Assembly (NCBI GenBank): GCA_032718475.1
Contig: JAUCBJ010008932.1
Span: forward strand, 1-54,612
Origin: Nemertoderma westbladi
Taxonomy: Eukaryota > Xenacoelomorpha > Nemertodermatida > Nemertodermatidae
Reading direction: 5' to 3'
Length of the DNA: 54,612 nucleotides
The stretch's first letter is position 1. Every line of letters begins with the position of its first letter. The notes beneath the pieces are model-generated. The model made no database searches and was not told where the DNA came from. It saw only the letters and a program-made list of their open reading frames with translations. Below are positions 1 to 12,309 of this stretch, piece by piece. A program made the translations under genes and the position numbers.

Positions 1-365
1 AATACGCGCGGGTGGTAACAGCTGTAGGAGTAAGGCAGGCATCGCGAGGTTAGGCTACGCGTAGGTGATAGGCAGCGATTGGTTGAAGGCAACGACGCGA
101 ATCAATATTGATGGTGACAGATGGTCATTAAACACCTCGATTTAGCACCGGAATTTGGCATTTTTTAATTGCCTCCGAGATGTGGCCCGTAGCCCAGGCT
201 AGGGAGGAGTTAGCCGAGAACTATGCTTCTCCTACTACTGACGAGCCGTATCATTAAACCGTCGGAGTCTCGGAGTATCAGGGTATAAATGAACTAAGCC
301 TAGTCCAATCCAGGCTTCCGTCCTTATCTGGTCGATAAATGAGGAGAAAGGTGACTTGTAAAACA
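1..365. other. unique sequence before the 63-bp array
   Basis: Single-copy-looking sequence with no coding exon, tRNA or repeat that I can support on either strand. I looked here for downstream exons of the minus-strand phosphatase gene (catalytic HCxxGxxR motif) and found none. Confidence 0.5.
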
Positions 366-3300
366 GTGGAAGATCATCCATTGTGGTGAACAGGCATTCC
401 TTTAGGAAACAGAGTGGAAGGTTTTGCTGTGAAAGATCACCCATGGTGGTGAACAGGCATTCCTTTAGGAAACAGAGTGGAAGGGTTTACTGTGGAAGAT
501 CACCTGTGGTGGTGAACATGAATTTCTTTGGGAAACAGAGTGGAAGGGTTTACTGTGGAAGATCATCCATGATGGTGAACAGGCATTCCTTTAGGAAACA
601 GAGTGGAAGGTTTTGCTGTGGAAGATAACCCATTGTGGTGAACAGGAATTCCTTTAGGAGTCAGAGTGGAAGGTTTTGCTGTGGAAGATCACCTATTGTG
701 GTGAACAGGCATTCCTTTAGGAAACATAGTGGAAGGTTTTGCGGTGGAAGATCACCCATGATGGTGAACAGGTATTCCATTAGGAAACAGAGTGGAAGGT
801 TTTGCTGTGGAAGATCACCCATGATGGTGAACAGGCATTCCTTTAGGAAACAGAGTGGAAGGTTTTGCTGTGGAAGATAACCCATTGTGGTAAACAGGAA
901 TTCCTTTAGAAATCAGAGTGGAAGGTTTTGCTGTGGAAGATCACCTATTGTGGTGAACAGGCATTCCTTTAGGAAACATAGTGGAAGGTTTTGCGGTGGA
1001 AGATCACCCATGATGGTGAACAGGCATTCCTTTAGGAAACACAGTGGAAGGTTTTGCGGTGGAAGATCACCCATGATGGTGAACAGGCATTCCTTTAGGA
1101 AACAGAGTGGAAGGTTTTGCTGTGGAAGATAACCCATTGTGGTGAATAGGAATTCCTTTAGGAGTCAGAGTGGAAGGTTTTGCTGTGGAAGATCACCTAT
1201 TGTGGTGAACAGGCATTCCTTTAGGAAACAGAGTGGAAGGTTTTGCTGTGAAAGATCACCCATGGTGGTGAACAGGCATTCCTTTAGGAAACAGAGTGGA
1301 AGGGTTTACTGTGGAAGATCACCTGTGGTGGTGAACATGAATTTCTTTGGGAAACAGAGTGGAAGGGTTTACTGTGGAAGATCATCCATGATGGTGAACA
1401 GGCATTCCTTTAGGAAACAGAGTGGAAGGTTTTGCTGTGGAAGATAACCCATTGTGGTGAACAGGAATTCCTTTAGGAGTCAGAGTGGAAGGTTTTGCTG
1501 TGGAAGATCACCTATTGTGGTGAACAGGCATTCCTTTAGGAAACATAGTGGAAGGTTTTGCGGTGGAAGATCACCCATGATGGTGAACAGGTATTCCATT
1601 AGGAAACAGAGTGGAAGGTTTTGCTGTGGAAGATCACCCATGATGGTGAACAGGCATTCCTTTAGGAAACAGAGTGGAAGGTTTTGCTGTGGAAGATAAC
1701 CCATTGTGGTAAACAGGAATTCCTTTAGAAATCAGAGTGGAAGGTTTTGCTGTGGAAGATCACCTATTGTGGTGAACAGGCATTCCTTTAGGAAACATAG
1801 TGGAAGGTTTTGCGGTGGAAGATCACCCATGATGGTGAACAGGCATTCCTTTAGGAAACACAGTGGAAGGTTTTGCGGTGGAAGATCACCCATGATGGTG
1901 AACAGGCATTCCTTTAGGAAACAGAGTGGAAGGTTTTGCTGTGGAAGATAACCCATTGTGGTGAATAGGAATTCCTTTAGGAGTCAGAGTGGAAGGTTTT
2001 GCTGTGGAAGATCACCTATTGTGGTGAACAGGCATTCCTTTAGGAAACATAGTGGAAGGTTTTGCGGTGGAAGATCACCCATGATGGTGAACAGGTATTC
2101 CATTAGGAAACAGAGTGGAAGGTTTTGCTGTGGAAGATCACCTATTGTGGTGAACAGGCATTCCTTTAGGAAACAGAGTGGAAGGTTTTGCTGTGGAAGA
2201 TCACCCATTGTGGTGAACAGGAATTCCTTTAGGAATCAGAGTGGAAGGTTTTGCTGTGGAAGATCACCTATTGTGGTGAACAGGCATTCCTTTAGGAAAC
2301 ATAGTGGAAGGTTTTGCTGTGGAAGATCACCTATTGTGGTGAACAGCCATTCCTTTAGGAAACATAGTGGAAGGTTTTGCGGTGGAAGAATACCCATGAT
2401 GGTGAACAGGCAATCCATTGGGAAACAGAGTGGAAGGTTTTGCTGTGGAAGATCACCTATTGTGGTGAATAGCCATTCCTTTAGGAAACAGAGTGGAAGG
2501 TTTTGCTGTGGAAGATCACCCATTGTGGTGAACAGGTATTCCTTTAGGAATCAGAGTGGAAGGTTTTGCTGTGGAAGATCACCCACAACCATGGTGGTGA
2601 ACAGGCATTCCTTTAGGAACCAGAGTGGAAGGGTTTACTGTGGAAGATCACCTATTGTGGTGAACAGGCATTCCTTTAGGAAACAGAGTGGAAGGTTTTG
2701 CTGTGGAAGATCACCCATTGTGGTGAACAGGAATTCCTTTAGGAATCAGAGTGGAAGGTTTTGCTGTGGAAGATCACCTATTGTGGTGAACAGGCATTCC
2801 TTTAGGAAACATAGTGGAAGGTTTTGCGGTGGAAGATCACCCATGATGGTGAACAGGCATTCCATTAGGAAACAGAGTGGAAGGTTTTGCTGTGGAAGAT
2901 CACCTTGTGGTGAACAGGCATTCCTTTAGGAAACAGAGTGGAAGGATTTGCTGTGGAAGATCACCTATTGTGGTGAACAGGCATTCCTTTAGGAAACATA
3001 GTGTTTACTGTGGAAGATCACCCATGGTGGTGAACAGGCATTTCTTTTAGGAAACAGAGAGGAAGGGTTTACTTGTGGAAGATCACCCATGGTGGTGAAT
3101 AGGAATTCCTTTAGGAAACAGAGTGGAAGGGTTTAATGTGGAAGATCACCCATGGTGGTGAACAGGCATTTCTTTTAGGAAACAGAGAGGAAGGGTTTAC
3201 TTGTGGAAGATCACCCATGGTGGTGAATAGGAATTCCTTTAGGAAACAGAGAGGAAGTGTTTACTGTGGAAGACCACCCATGGTGGTGAGCAGGCATTAC

Positions 3301-3965
3301 TCTAGGAAATAGAGTGGAAGGGTTTACTGTGGAAGATCATCCATTGTGGCGAACAGGCATTCCTTTAGGAAACAGAGTGGAAGGGTTTACTGTGGAAGAT
3401 CACCCATGGTGATGAACAGGCATTCCTTTTTAGGAAACCGAGAGGAAACGGTTTACTGTGGAAGATCACCCATGGTGGTGAACAGGAATTCCTTTAGGAA
3501 ACAGAGTGGAGGGGTTTACTGTGGAAGATCACCCATTGTGGTGAATAGGAATTCCTTTAGGAAACGGAGTGGAAGGGTTTACTGTGAATTATCACCCATT
3601 GTGGCGGACAGGCATTCCTTTAGGAAACAGAGTGGAAGGGATTACTGTGGAAGATCACACATGGTGGTGAACAGGCACTTCTCTATGAAACAGAGTGGAA
3701 GGGTTTACTGTGGAAGATCACCCATTGTGGTGAATATGAATTCCTTTAGGAAACGGAGTGGAAGGGTTTACTGTGAATGATCACCCATTGTGGCGGACAG
3801 GCATTCCTTTAGGAAACAGAGTGGAAGGGATTACTGTGGAAGATCACACATGGTGGTGAACAGGCACTACTCTAGGAAACAGAGTGGAAGGGTTTACTGT
3901 GTAAGATCACCCATGGTGGAGATGGAGAACTGGAATTCCTTTAGGAACAGAGAGGAAGGAAAGAG
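366..3965. repeat. 63-bp minisatellite with 819-bp higher-order period
   Basis: About 57 copies of a 63-bp unit built around 'gtgaacaggcattccttt' and 'agtggaagg'. As 63 is a multiple of three, the array stays open for long stretches on both strands (a 21-residue period on the plus strand), but the units differ by stops, single-base indels and non-synonymous changes with no sign of coding constraint. From about 383 to 2100 the monomers form a higher-order repeat of 13 units (819 bp): blocks at 635, 887 and 1139 recur at 1454, 1706 and 1958 with the same private variants. Units after about 2900 are more diverged and out of phase with one another. Confidence 0.95.
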
Positions 3966-4026
3966 ACGCCAGGAGGGGAGTAGTGCAAGATGTGTACCGC
4001 AAATTGCATATGCGTACCGGGCTTAA

Positions 4027-4793
4027 CGCTTAAGAATTACGAAATCAATACAGTACCGATTTGTAGTTGGTTGAAAACTCAATGTTATTAATTAATAGTT
4101 CCTCGATATAATTAGATTAGTTTCAACACCCACGGGGTGCCATTGTCAATAAACAAGGTAAAATACTGTATAAACTAACAGAGTGAGCAGCATACAACAA
4201 AATAGTACCGGTAGCCTAATTGTTTCAGTTTTGGTGTACAGAATAACTACTTTATATAGAATCTTGTAAGTGTAACCAACGATAACGCAAACCTCTAATA
4301 TTTTCAACGATATTTTTCGGTTGCAAGAAGCGGAAAACATGCTTGCTGCCGCTATCAAGTGGCCTAAAAATGACTTGAACTACATATTTTGTTTGGCTTT
4401 AGGAACTCGCAGCGTGAGCCTGAGGACCAAAAGGGTCGTACAATCCACTCTGTTTAACTACCAAAGAATGTGAGATAGCAAGAAAATGGAGAACAGCAGG
4501 TCAGACACAGTGCATCAGACCATTAAGGCGTACTGAGAGCTGATAGTCTGGAAGTATCAGACTGTCCGAAAGATCCAATAGAAAATTGAATAGTTGGAGT
4601 AGGACGATGTGAAACAGGTTGAGTTTGCTGAAACGTCATGTTTATGTACCGGTACCGAAAAGGCAGTAATGCATCTCTACCAATATAAAGAATAAAGAAC
4701 CCAGAGGCACAGCTGCTGCCACTTTAAAAACTACTTACTCTAAACCGGCTGACAGGTAAAGTTAAACTATTAGATTAATTGGCGATGACTCAC
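4027..4793. other. AT-rich unique stretch, probably phosphatase intron
   Basis: No convincing exon. It follows the splice donor of the minus-strand phosphatase exon at 4802, so it is most likely the start of that gene's intron. I read the minus strand for the expected end of the rhodanese domain (a G-F/Y-x-x-F type motif) and for the phosphatase P-loop and saw neither. Confidence 0.4.
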
Positions 4794-4801
4794 TCACTCA
4801 C

Positions 4802-5180
4802 CGGATATATACGAGACACTCCATCCATTGATTACTAAACGCCGACAAACGTCGTGCATTAGTGAGCCGGGTGCCATGGTGCTCTCGGAGCAATCGTCGT
4901 ATAGTATTACGTCGTCGTCGTACAGTTGTTTGAGAGGGGGGTGGAAGAGGGCCGCATAGGGGGGCTCGAAACAATCCGGCGAGAGAATGCGTTCCAACGG
5001 TATTTGGCCTTTTAGGAAGCGATTTAACAAGATTTGCGGAGGGGCGAAGATGGTCGCGCCGTCCAGATGGCCCTGGTTGTATGCCTCGCTGGGTCGCACG
5101 TCCAAGATTAGCGGTTGTTTGTAGACCTCCTCTATCACAGCCCCCAACCACGCTACTGTCTGTCGCTGAACTCCCATCAT
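4802..5180 (-). CDS. MAP-kinase phosphatase (DUSP) rhodanese-domain exon, partial gene
   Basis: First coding exon of a dual-specificity MAP-kinase phosphatase. In this family an N-terminal rhodanese (CH2) domain binds the MAP kinase and a C-terminal Cys-based domain removes phosphate from the Thr-x-Tyr loop. The 126 codons hold the rhodanese core: LILDVRPSEAYNQGHLDGA at about residues 23-41, a basic-hydrophobic NRFLKGQIPLERIL stretch at 53-66 in the place of the kinase-interaction motif, then DDVILYDD and VSYISG. Starts MMGV; the second Met at 5175-5177 is an alternative. The exon ends after one base of a Gly codon at a strong donor (g|gtgagtgagtg), within the position where relatives have a Gly-Gly-Phe/Tyr turn. 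No catalytic exon lies in the window, so the rest should be beyond position 1, possibly across the 63-bp array. Closest in layout to the DUSP1/4/5/6/7 group; the subtype is not assigned. Confidence 0.8.
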
Positions 5181-5199
5181 AGCGTTCGAGGACGTAAAA

Positions 5200-7140
5200 A
5201 TAACTATATATTTCTTATTAGAGTTGCGTTTGTCTATCCAGTCCGCCAGTCAACTGGTAAACCAATTAGAAGTTAGTTCAATTCAGACAGCAGAGGAACA
5301 TAAAATACTATTATAACATTAGGTGTTGTAGCTAAAATGAGCTATAATTATACAGTAATATGCTATAGTTTGGAATTATAAATCTCGTTTAAATAAATCC
5401 GCACTCATCATTAGGGCATAATACGTGGGAAATTATGTCAAATTCTAAGAAAGTAATAAATGGTCCCGTGTGAAGTGAAGTATATCAGACTTTCAGCTGT
5501 TAGTTGTATCTGCTGATCTGTACAGGTTTGGCCGAAGATAGAAAAAGCGCCATAAAACGCGTCATAATGAGAAATTAAAAAAAAACACAAATTATAAATA
5601 TATAAAATGTCGACCTAAAAGTTAAAACCTGATATTATTCACATTGGCGTAATAAATACCGTATTGCGTACAATAATATAATTAATACTTTGGCGATATT
5701 ATGAAAACAAAGGTATCAGAAAAATGTTTAAGAACTAAGAATTATCGCTAAGCCTACATATAATTGTATCCATAATATAATGATAACAATGAAATTAATG
5801 GCACGAGGCAAAATTCTTATGACTAAACAAGTAACAGTATATAATAGAAATTGCGTGACGTAATTAAAGCCAAAACTTGGCGCCAAGTTCATTCTAACAA
5901 TATCTCACAGTCAATAGATTTATATGTCTGGCTGTTTATGACAAATATATAAGCCTACAAAATTACAAAATATACTTAATCATAATTCAGTAATTAACGA
6001 CACGCATACATCCGCCACACTTGTCTACCCACCCAAAGAATTATCAAATGAAATTTATTGGCAGGAAATGTAAAAAAATTGAAACACAGATCAATTAAAT
6101 TTGTTACTGTCTAGGTGTATTCCGATGTATTTATAACTCGAAACTCAAAAACATAAACAAATCTTCTTTCTATCCTACTGTCCTAAGGCCCACTCACTTA
6201 ATCAACAACATTCCTCCATCAGCCCACACTGTCGTCAGACATACTTTTAAATTGGTAAATCTATTTCCCCAGCTAATAACATAACATCAAGATTGTAGGT
6301 AGACTCATTAAAATCAATCACGCTATGGTAAAAAAGTGAACAATATAATTCACAGACATAAATAATGTAGTACACAAGAATACTTTATATTAAATTCAAT
6401 CAATCAACCCGCCACTACTCCAGAGAATATACTACTACGCTAATACACATACACTATTTGATTTCTACCAAACTAGCTAGCCTACCCTATGCAGCTAGCT
6501 GTCAATAAAATTTCTCGAGGGTTATGACCTCACCTGCCCAGCGAGGCGTAATATTATTATTATTGGGCGGGTATGTAAGCCTATATATAACACAAATTAG
6601 CATCACAGTAAAAAACTACTTGTAAGTTGACAAACACTCCGTGAGTAGCCAATAGCAGTGGAGTACATATTGGGCTATGACCAATAGCAAGGCATCATTT
6701 AATGGGTATCATCAGCTCTTTTTCTATACGAAACGTCTACGTCATTGAGGGGAGTGATATGATGTATGTTCTTCAGATTCTACTGCTGCATAATATAATT
6801 TTACTGTGACAGCACCGATTAACCTTGTGGCGATCGAGACAAAATGGAAATCAAGAAATTTTAGTAATTCAAAAAAACAGATGTTTGTTTTGGTTGATTA
6901 TACAAGAATGAGTGTGCGTAAATGTTAAAACGTCATCCATTTTGTAAGTCACTGCATTCTGGCATTGAACGTTAGAGGATGAAAATAAAAGTAATTAATT
7001 ATGAATACATATCAATTAGATATATGACGTAGGTAAAGCTTTTAGTGCGCTTTGCTATAAGTTATCTATTGTATCTTACGCTAAGAATAGAAGCATAGAT
7101 TATTTAGAGACACAATGTACTGTACATGTTAGTTAATTGG
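5200..7140. other. AT-rich 5' flank of the phosphatase gene
   Basis: About 1.9 kb with no coding exon or tandem repeat that I can support. It lies upstream of the minus-strand phosphatase exon and contains the promoter-like cluster listed separately. Confidence 0.4.
6580..6746 (-). promoter_or_regulatory. possible promoter cluster for the phosphatase gene
   Basis: Read on the minus strand there is a CRE-like TGACGTA (6738-6744), then two inverted CCAAT boxes (about 6679-6688 and 6648-6656), then a TATA-like ttatatatag (6581-6590). The order and spacing suit a minus-strand start near 6550, about 1.4 kb upstream of the rhodanese exon. CRE plus CCAAT plus TATA fits an inducible phosphatase gene, but these are short motifs in AT-rich DNA and may be chance. 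Confidence 0.22.
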
Positions 7141-7440
7141 TAGAAGCTCTGAGGATGGTGTGCTTAAACTGTAAGCATGTGGATGACTTCTGGTACTTTG
7201 GATTATGAATCCGGAAATCTATAATTCGGATACGCAATGGAAAGGCATGGGCAGCATTGATTAGGCTGACTGGGATTTGGAAGTCACACAGAATACATCG
7301 GAATTATTTAGAGCAGCAGTAGAACCAGTACGCCTCTATGGGAGTCCATGTTGTGCACTAACTGCCGAGGTAAAATGCACACATCTCCAATCAGACACTA
7401 TATAACATTGGAGGTGTATCATTGGTCCTCCAAGCTTGAC
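7141..7440 (+). mobile_element. decayed LINE fragment (family A), plus strand
   Basis: Nucleotide match in plus orientation to the 3' half of the LINE seen at 51935-53100. The blocks for 'hvDDFCYLGSWI', 'GKAWAAL', the 'vLYGSPCWALTAE' motif and 'TLYNIGGVSLVPP' come in order, with internal deletions, frameshifts and stops. Dead copy. A SINE-like element in the opposite orientation lies directly after it. Confidence 0.75.
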
Positions 7441-7454
7441 ACTTGAAGAACAAT

Positions 7455-7725
7455 AATTGTATTCGTTTTTATTAAAGTATTATTCGAACTTGTTGTTGGG
7501 CACTGATTTTGCAAAGTCGGCAATGATGTCCAGGTGGGATCGAACTGGTGACCTCCGAGTTGGAAGTCTGACACTCTAACCATTTAGCTAGCGGCTCAGG
7601 TAAAAGATAGACCTGGAAATACTATCTGATACCTTGTATATCCGCAATTTACCTCCTCATGGCCTCCCAACTGTCAATACCACCATCTGCTGCCACTGTG
7701 CTCAACCCTACCGTATACTTGGCCG
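7455..7725 (-). mobile_element. tRNA-like SINE element (copy 1, uninterrupted)
   Basis: On the minus strand it reads from about 7720: a 'cagtggcagcagatggtgg' head, a body through 'aggtaaattgcgg' and 'acaaggtatcagat', then a tRNA-like block with an A-box-like 'tagctaaatggttagagtg' and a B-box-like 'ccagttcgatccc' (about 7530-7600). The same element occurs in the opposite orientation at 12310-13115, where a LINE interrupts it. This copy shows the intact junction 'tttacctcctcatggcc' (7648-7664). Confidence 0.7.
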
Positions 7726-8580
7726 TCTTTTTAACGTAACACTCATGATTATTATTTATCAGCCGAGCGAAGCGAGATCAAAAGCAGGATACGAGAACAG
7801 TAGAAATCTTGGAATGTGCCGGGCGGCATGTTGTAATTTTATTCCCATTTGTGTAACATGTGTTTATATTTTATATTCACTTACAGGACCGCAAGGCTAA
7901 TCGACTCTATAGTTATAATTAGGCTATAGCAGCATAGTGATCTTATTTTAAACTGAATTTTAGAGAATAAAGCAAAATTATACAAGAAAATTAAGTAAAA
8001 TTATAAAAGAAAATTAAGTAAAATTATAAAACAAAATTAAGTAAAATTATACAAGAAAATTAAGTAAAATTGTAAAGTAAATTAAGTAAAAAATGTAATA
8101 TATTTTAGATTGAGATTTTAGAGTTTTTAACAATATGACGTAACGTTACGATATTTATTGATGTTGGACGCCGAATTTCAGATAGAACCATTTTGATATT
8201 GTACTGTAACGATGTTGTAACGATATTGTAACAGTATTGAGTATTGAGAATTTGTCTTCACTTTCTTTCACAAGTCATACACTTTTAATATTAATATATT
8301 ATTATCAATTAATTCGCATTCATTATTACCGCAGTGAAATAATGTAAATTCAGCTATTGACTGTTTCACAGCCCGTTATCTTCTGTTATACTGAACTATT
8401 GATCAGACTGGAATACAACGTTTATCACATTGGGTTTAAAGTTGTTACTCTGATTATAAATTACAATGCAAGATAATATTACAATGAAGATAATAGTTAA
8501 TACTATTCGTATATTATGCAATCCCAATCTTGTTGTCGAAGAGGATGTTGTCCCATACACCATGTACTGAAATATGGGTT
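7726..8580. repeat. AT-rich stretch with a short tandem repeat at about 7973-8090
   Basis: Five imperfect copies of a unit of about 25 bp, 'aaaattaagtaaaattata', at 7973-8090, and a short run of 'gtaacgatattgtaac' variants near 8205-8235. Nothing else in this stretch looks like a gene. Confidence 0.7.
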
Positions 8581-8583
8581 CTC

Positions 8584-8660
8584 TATTATTTTATTATTAT
8601 TATTATCTATTTATATAGCGCTCTTCTGAGCCAGTTTCGGAGCGCATAAAAACTATAAAA
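8584..8660. repeat. 'atttatatagcgc' type interspersed repeat fragment
   Basis: A (TTA)n run followed by 'ctatttatatagcgctctt' and 'gagcgcataaaa'. Sequences of this kind are common dispersed repeats in marine invertebrate genomes; I recognise the motif from general knowledge and cannot search for it here. Confidence 0.45.
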
Positions 8661-8892
8661 TTGTAATCAAAAATATTAAAAAACACAATCAGTTGAGATA
8701 TAAAATAATTTAAAAAGAGTCAACATTAAGTAATGTAAATAATTGATGGGCCCACAAGTTTATTAACCATATGCTTTGTCTAGGAACGTCTTTAGCCTAT
8801 ATTTAAGCCTATATTTTTCTACTATTCACTTCGTTGTTATTGTTGGTGTTGTTGATGTTAATTTCTCGTTAGGTTTTGGTATTAAGAATTGA

Positions 8893-8990
8893 TACGGCCC
8901 CAGTGGCTGCTCAGTTGGCAGAGCGTCGGACTTGGAATCTAGGTACCGAGTTCAATCCCATATTCCGGTGAATAGAGTTCCAGACAATAG
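8893..8990 (+). mobile_element. tRNA-derived SINE head
   Basis: 'gtggctgctcagttggcaga' has the form of a tRNA D-arm/A box, followed by 'gcgtcggacttggaatct' as an anticodon-arm analogue and by the B-box-like 'gagttcaatccc' (about 8948-8959). There are no paired acceptor strands, so this is a SINE head and not a tRNA gene. It runs into a LINE-derived segment at about 9075. Confidence 0.6.
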
Positions 8991-9074
8991 GTGCCGCAAC
9001 GGAAAAAGCTGGACTACCTGTCATAAGCTTATAAACGGTATAGCGGCTGCTACGAGAATTTTCATCCATAGACT

Positions 9075-9460
9075 TCTGACATTGAGAAGGCATATGGGGA
9101 AAATCATTGGCTGTCCACCAAACCTATTCTCATCAGCAGGTTGCCATAGCACGAGGTTGTGTACTGTACAGGTTAATCCTGCCAGCGGAAACAGTGTCTA
9201 TCAAGCTTCAGGCGGCGTCTCTCTTGTATAACACCCAATTGCTTATCTCTCTTGTATAACACCCAATTGCTTATCTCTCTTGTATAACACCCAATTGCTT
9301 ATCTCTCTTGTATAACACCCAATTGCTTATATGTGTACGGCAACGTTGGGCAACCTGCGTAGCATCCTGGTATATAGAGACCTGCTGCGTTCAGCATAGC
9401 AGTTAGAGCCCAGCATGGGCTGCCATAGAACAGCACAGGCTCCATTTCTGCACGGGACCA
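9075..9460 (-). mobile_element. decayed LINE fragment (family A) split by a 28-bp repeat
   Basis: Minus-strand match to the LINE family of 12372-12985 and 51935-53100: 'aaatcattggctgtccacca' corresponds to the block encoding GGQPMTF, and 'cagttagagcccagcatggg' (about 9400-9420) to the PCWALTA motif. The intervening part is replaced by the short tandem repeat at about 9223-9330. Diverged and full of stops. Confidence 0.65.
9223..9330. repeat. 28-bp tandem repeat, four copies
   Basis: Four near-perfect direct copies of 'ctcttgtataacacccaatt' plus 'gcttatct', lying inside the LINE-derived segment. Confidence 0.95.
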
Positions 9461-9845
9461 ATGAATAGTTATAAAAATGAGGAATATCAACTGCAGTAAG
9501 ACTACTGTAATATTGATGGAGACAGATAAAATAGTAATTCTGAGTCACCCACGTAGGAGGAGGGAAGTTCACATATATTTTATCATATACTTTATCTAAT
9601 TAATCCTCTCTATCATACCGTATGTATCGATTATGATGTGAGTAACTCACCTTCACGCATATCAAATTCGATACAATAATGATGTGAATAAAAAGGATAA
9701 AGAAGATAAAATATGAGCAATCGCACAATACAACATGCCCCGGAATAGTGGGTGTTTATAATTCCAAAATAGAGCAGTTTCAATGAAAGTGACGGGTTTT
9801 ATCGGATTCTATAATAATTTGGCTTTCGTTTGATATAGTATACTG

Positions 9846-9942
9846 TAACAAGCAAGCAAGCAAACAGTCGGCCTACCGGAGGCGACCCTAAGACTCCTCT
9901 TTCTATAGCTGCTACCCGGGGGTAGGGGTGGGCGCTACCCAC
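9846..9942 (+). repeat. dispersed repeat R, plus orientation
   Basis: 'agcaagcaagcaaacag' then 'ccggaggcgac', 'ctcctcttt', 'tagctgctacccg' and 'gggtagggg'. The same ordered blocks are found on the minus strand at about 48733-48828, so the two are diverged copies of one interspersed repeat. Confidence 0.65.
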
Positions 9943-10385
9943 AGTGGGGCTGAACCAACTTTTAGTCGAAGAAAAATGCCCGGGCAAATTTTTTGATAGA
10001 GTTCAACACGCTGATTCTAAAAATTATGATTTCAAAATCTTGTAACAGTGGCTTTTTGAGATATTTGACTGAATAGTGTTAAATAATTTTGTAATACTAT
10101 TTAATATAATGGGAAATATTTAAATTAAATGCCCACTCTAAATTTCTATTTTATTTTGTAGAAGTGATGTGATGGAATCAAAATATACTTAATATATAAA
10201 TTTATATCGATGGCTTTTTGAAATATTAATATATAAGTAATAATTATTACTGTTTAAGAGACAATTTCGTGAAATGTTACCATTGTTACAATAATTCAAA
10301 CATTTATAAGTATTAAATAATTAAATGTGCGAAGAACATGATGGGAATGCTGGGATATTAATATTACAGAGGAAGGTCAGCACCC
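9943..10385. other. AT-rich sequence without a gene
   Basis: About 440 bases of low-complexity AT-rich DNA leading into the 24-bp array. I see no exon or structured repeat. Confidence 0.5.
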
Positions 10386-10392
10386 GCACGTC

Positions 10393-11872
10393 CTCACACC
10401 TACTTTATCTTACAACCTCACACCTACTTTATCTTACAACCTCACACCTACTTTATCTTACAACCTCACACCTACTTTATCTTACAACCTCACACCTACT
10501 TTATCTTACAACCTCACACCTACTTTATCTTACAACCTCACACCTACTTTATCTTACAACCTCACACCTACTTTATCTTACAACCTCACACCTACTTTAT
10601 CTTACAACCTCACACCTACTTTATCTTACAACCTCACACCTACTTTATCTTACAACCTCACACCTACTTTATCTTACAACCTCACACCTACTTTATCTTA
10701 CAACCTCACACCTACTTTATCTTACAACCTCACACCTACTTTATCTTACAACCTCACACCTACTTTATCTTACAACCTCACACCTACTTTATCTTACAAC
10801 CTCACACCTACTTTATCTTACAACCTCACACCTACTTTATCTTACAACCTCACACCTACTTTATCTTACAACCTCACACCGACTTCTGAACTACCATTAC
10901 ACCTACTTTACCTTACAACCTCACACCTACTTTATCTTACAACCTCACACCTACTTTATCTTACAACCTCACACCTACTTTATCTTACAACCTCACACCT
11001 ACTTTATCTTACAACCTCACACCTACTTTATCTTACAACCTCACACCGACTTCTGAACTACCATTACACCTACTTTACCTTACAACCTCACACCTACTTT
11101 ATCTTACAACCTCACACCTACTTTATCTTACAACCTCACACCGACTTCTGAACTACCATTACACCTACTTTACCTTACAACCTCACACCTACTTTATCTT
11201 ACAACCTCACACCTACTTTATCTTACAACCTCACACCTACTTTATCTTACAACCTCACACCTACTTTATCTTACAACCTCACACCGACTTCTGAACTACC
11301 ATTACACCTACTTTACCTTACAACCTCACACCTACTTTATCTTACAACCTCACACCTACTTTATCTTACAACCTCACACCGACTTCTGAACTACCATTAC
11401 ACCTACTTTACCTTACAACCTCACACCTACTTTATCTTACAACCTCACACCTACTTTATCTTACAACCTCACACCGACTTCTGAACTACCATTACACCTA
11501 CTTTACCTTACAACCTCACACCTACTTTATCTTACAACCTCACACCTACTTTATCTTACAACCTCACACCTACTTTATCTTACAACCTCACACCTACTTT
11601 ATCTTACAACCTCACACCGACTTCTGAACTACCATTACACCTACTTTACCTTACAACCTCACACCTACTTTATCTTACAACCTCACACCTACTTTTTCTT
11701 ACAATACCTCACACCGACTTCTGAACTACCATTACACCTACTTTACCTTACAACCTCACACCTACTTTATCTTACAACCTCACACCTACTTTATCTTACA
11801 ACCTCACACCTACTTTACCTTACAACCTCACACCTACTTTATCTTACAACCTCTCACCTACTTTACCTTACC
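10393..11872. repeat. 24-bp minisatellite with an inserted variant unit
   Basis: Up to 11,000 or so this is an almost perfect array of 'ctcacacctactttatcttacaac' type 24-bp units. From 10888 on, a longer variant carrying 'cgacttctgaactaccatta' recurs at irregular spacing (for example 10888, 11048, 11142, 11284, 11380), making a higher-order pattern. The apparent eight-residue repeat protein is a by-product of the unit length. Confidence 0.95.
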
Positions 11873-11956
11873 CCCATATTAAATTATTTACCACTGCTAC
11901 ATAATGTTAATATCATGTTTAGCATAACTATATATCTTTCATTATTTCATTGTTAC

Positions 11957-11979
11957 CCCCCCCCCCCCCCCCCCCCCTT
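11957..11979. repeat. poly(C) tract
   Basis: Uninterrupted run of about 22 C residues just after the 24-bp array. Confidence 0.9.
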
Positions 11980-12309
11980 TGAATTGTATTAATACGTACC
12001 CACGTGCACCTACTTTACTTGTCTGTACTAGCATTACAACTACTTTACCTTACCCCCATATTAAAATATGTACCACTGTTACATAATATTAACATTCATG
12101 CATAGCATAATATTTTTATTTAATTATTTATTTATTACCCCTTTGCATTGTATTAATAATTACCAGCTTGCACTTACTTTACCTGTCTGGACTACCATTA
12201 CACATGAATAAAGTGTATTATGTAGTGAGTTATATTATGAAATATGACGGACGGTAAGATGAAGTAGGTGTAACAGTATGTGATATAAAATAATTTTTAT
12301 AATTTAGTT

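Noticed and set aside
366-3965. Possible cysteine-rich secreted repeat protein (21-residue unit with CC)
   Set aside because: No signal peptide, start context or splice sites; both strands are equally open and unit variants include stops and frameshifts.
9120-9150. CTGATGAG on the minus strand as a second hammerhead
   Set aside because: No GAAA or pairing stem follows; it lies in a LINE remnant.
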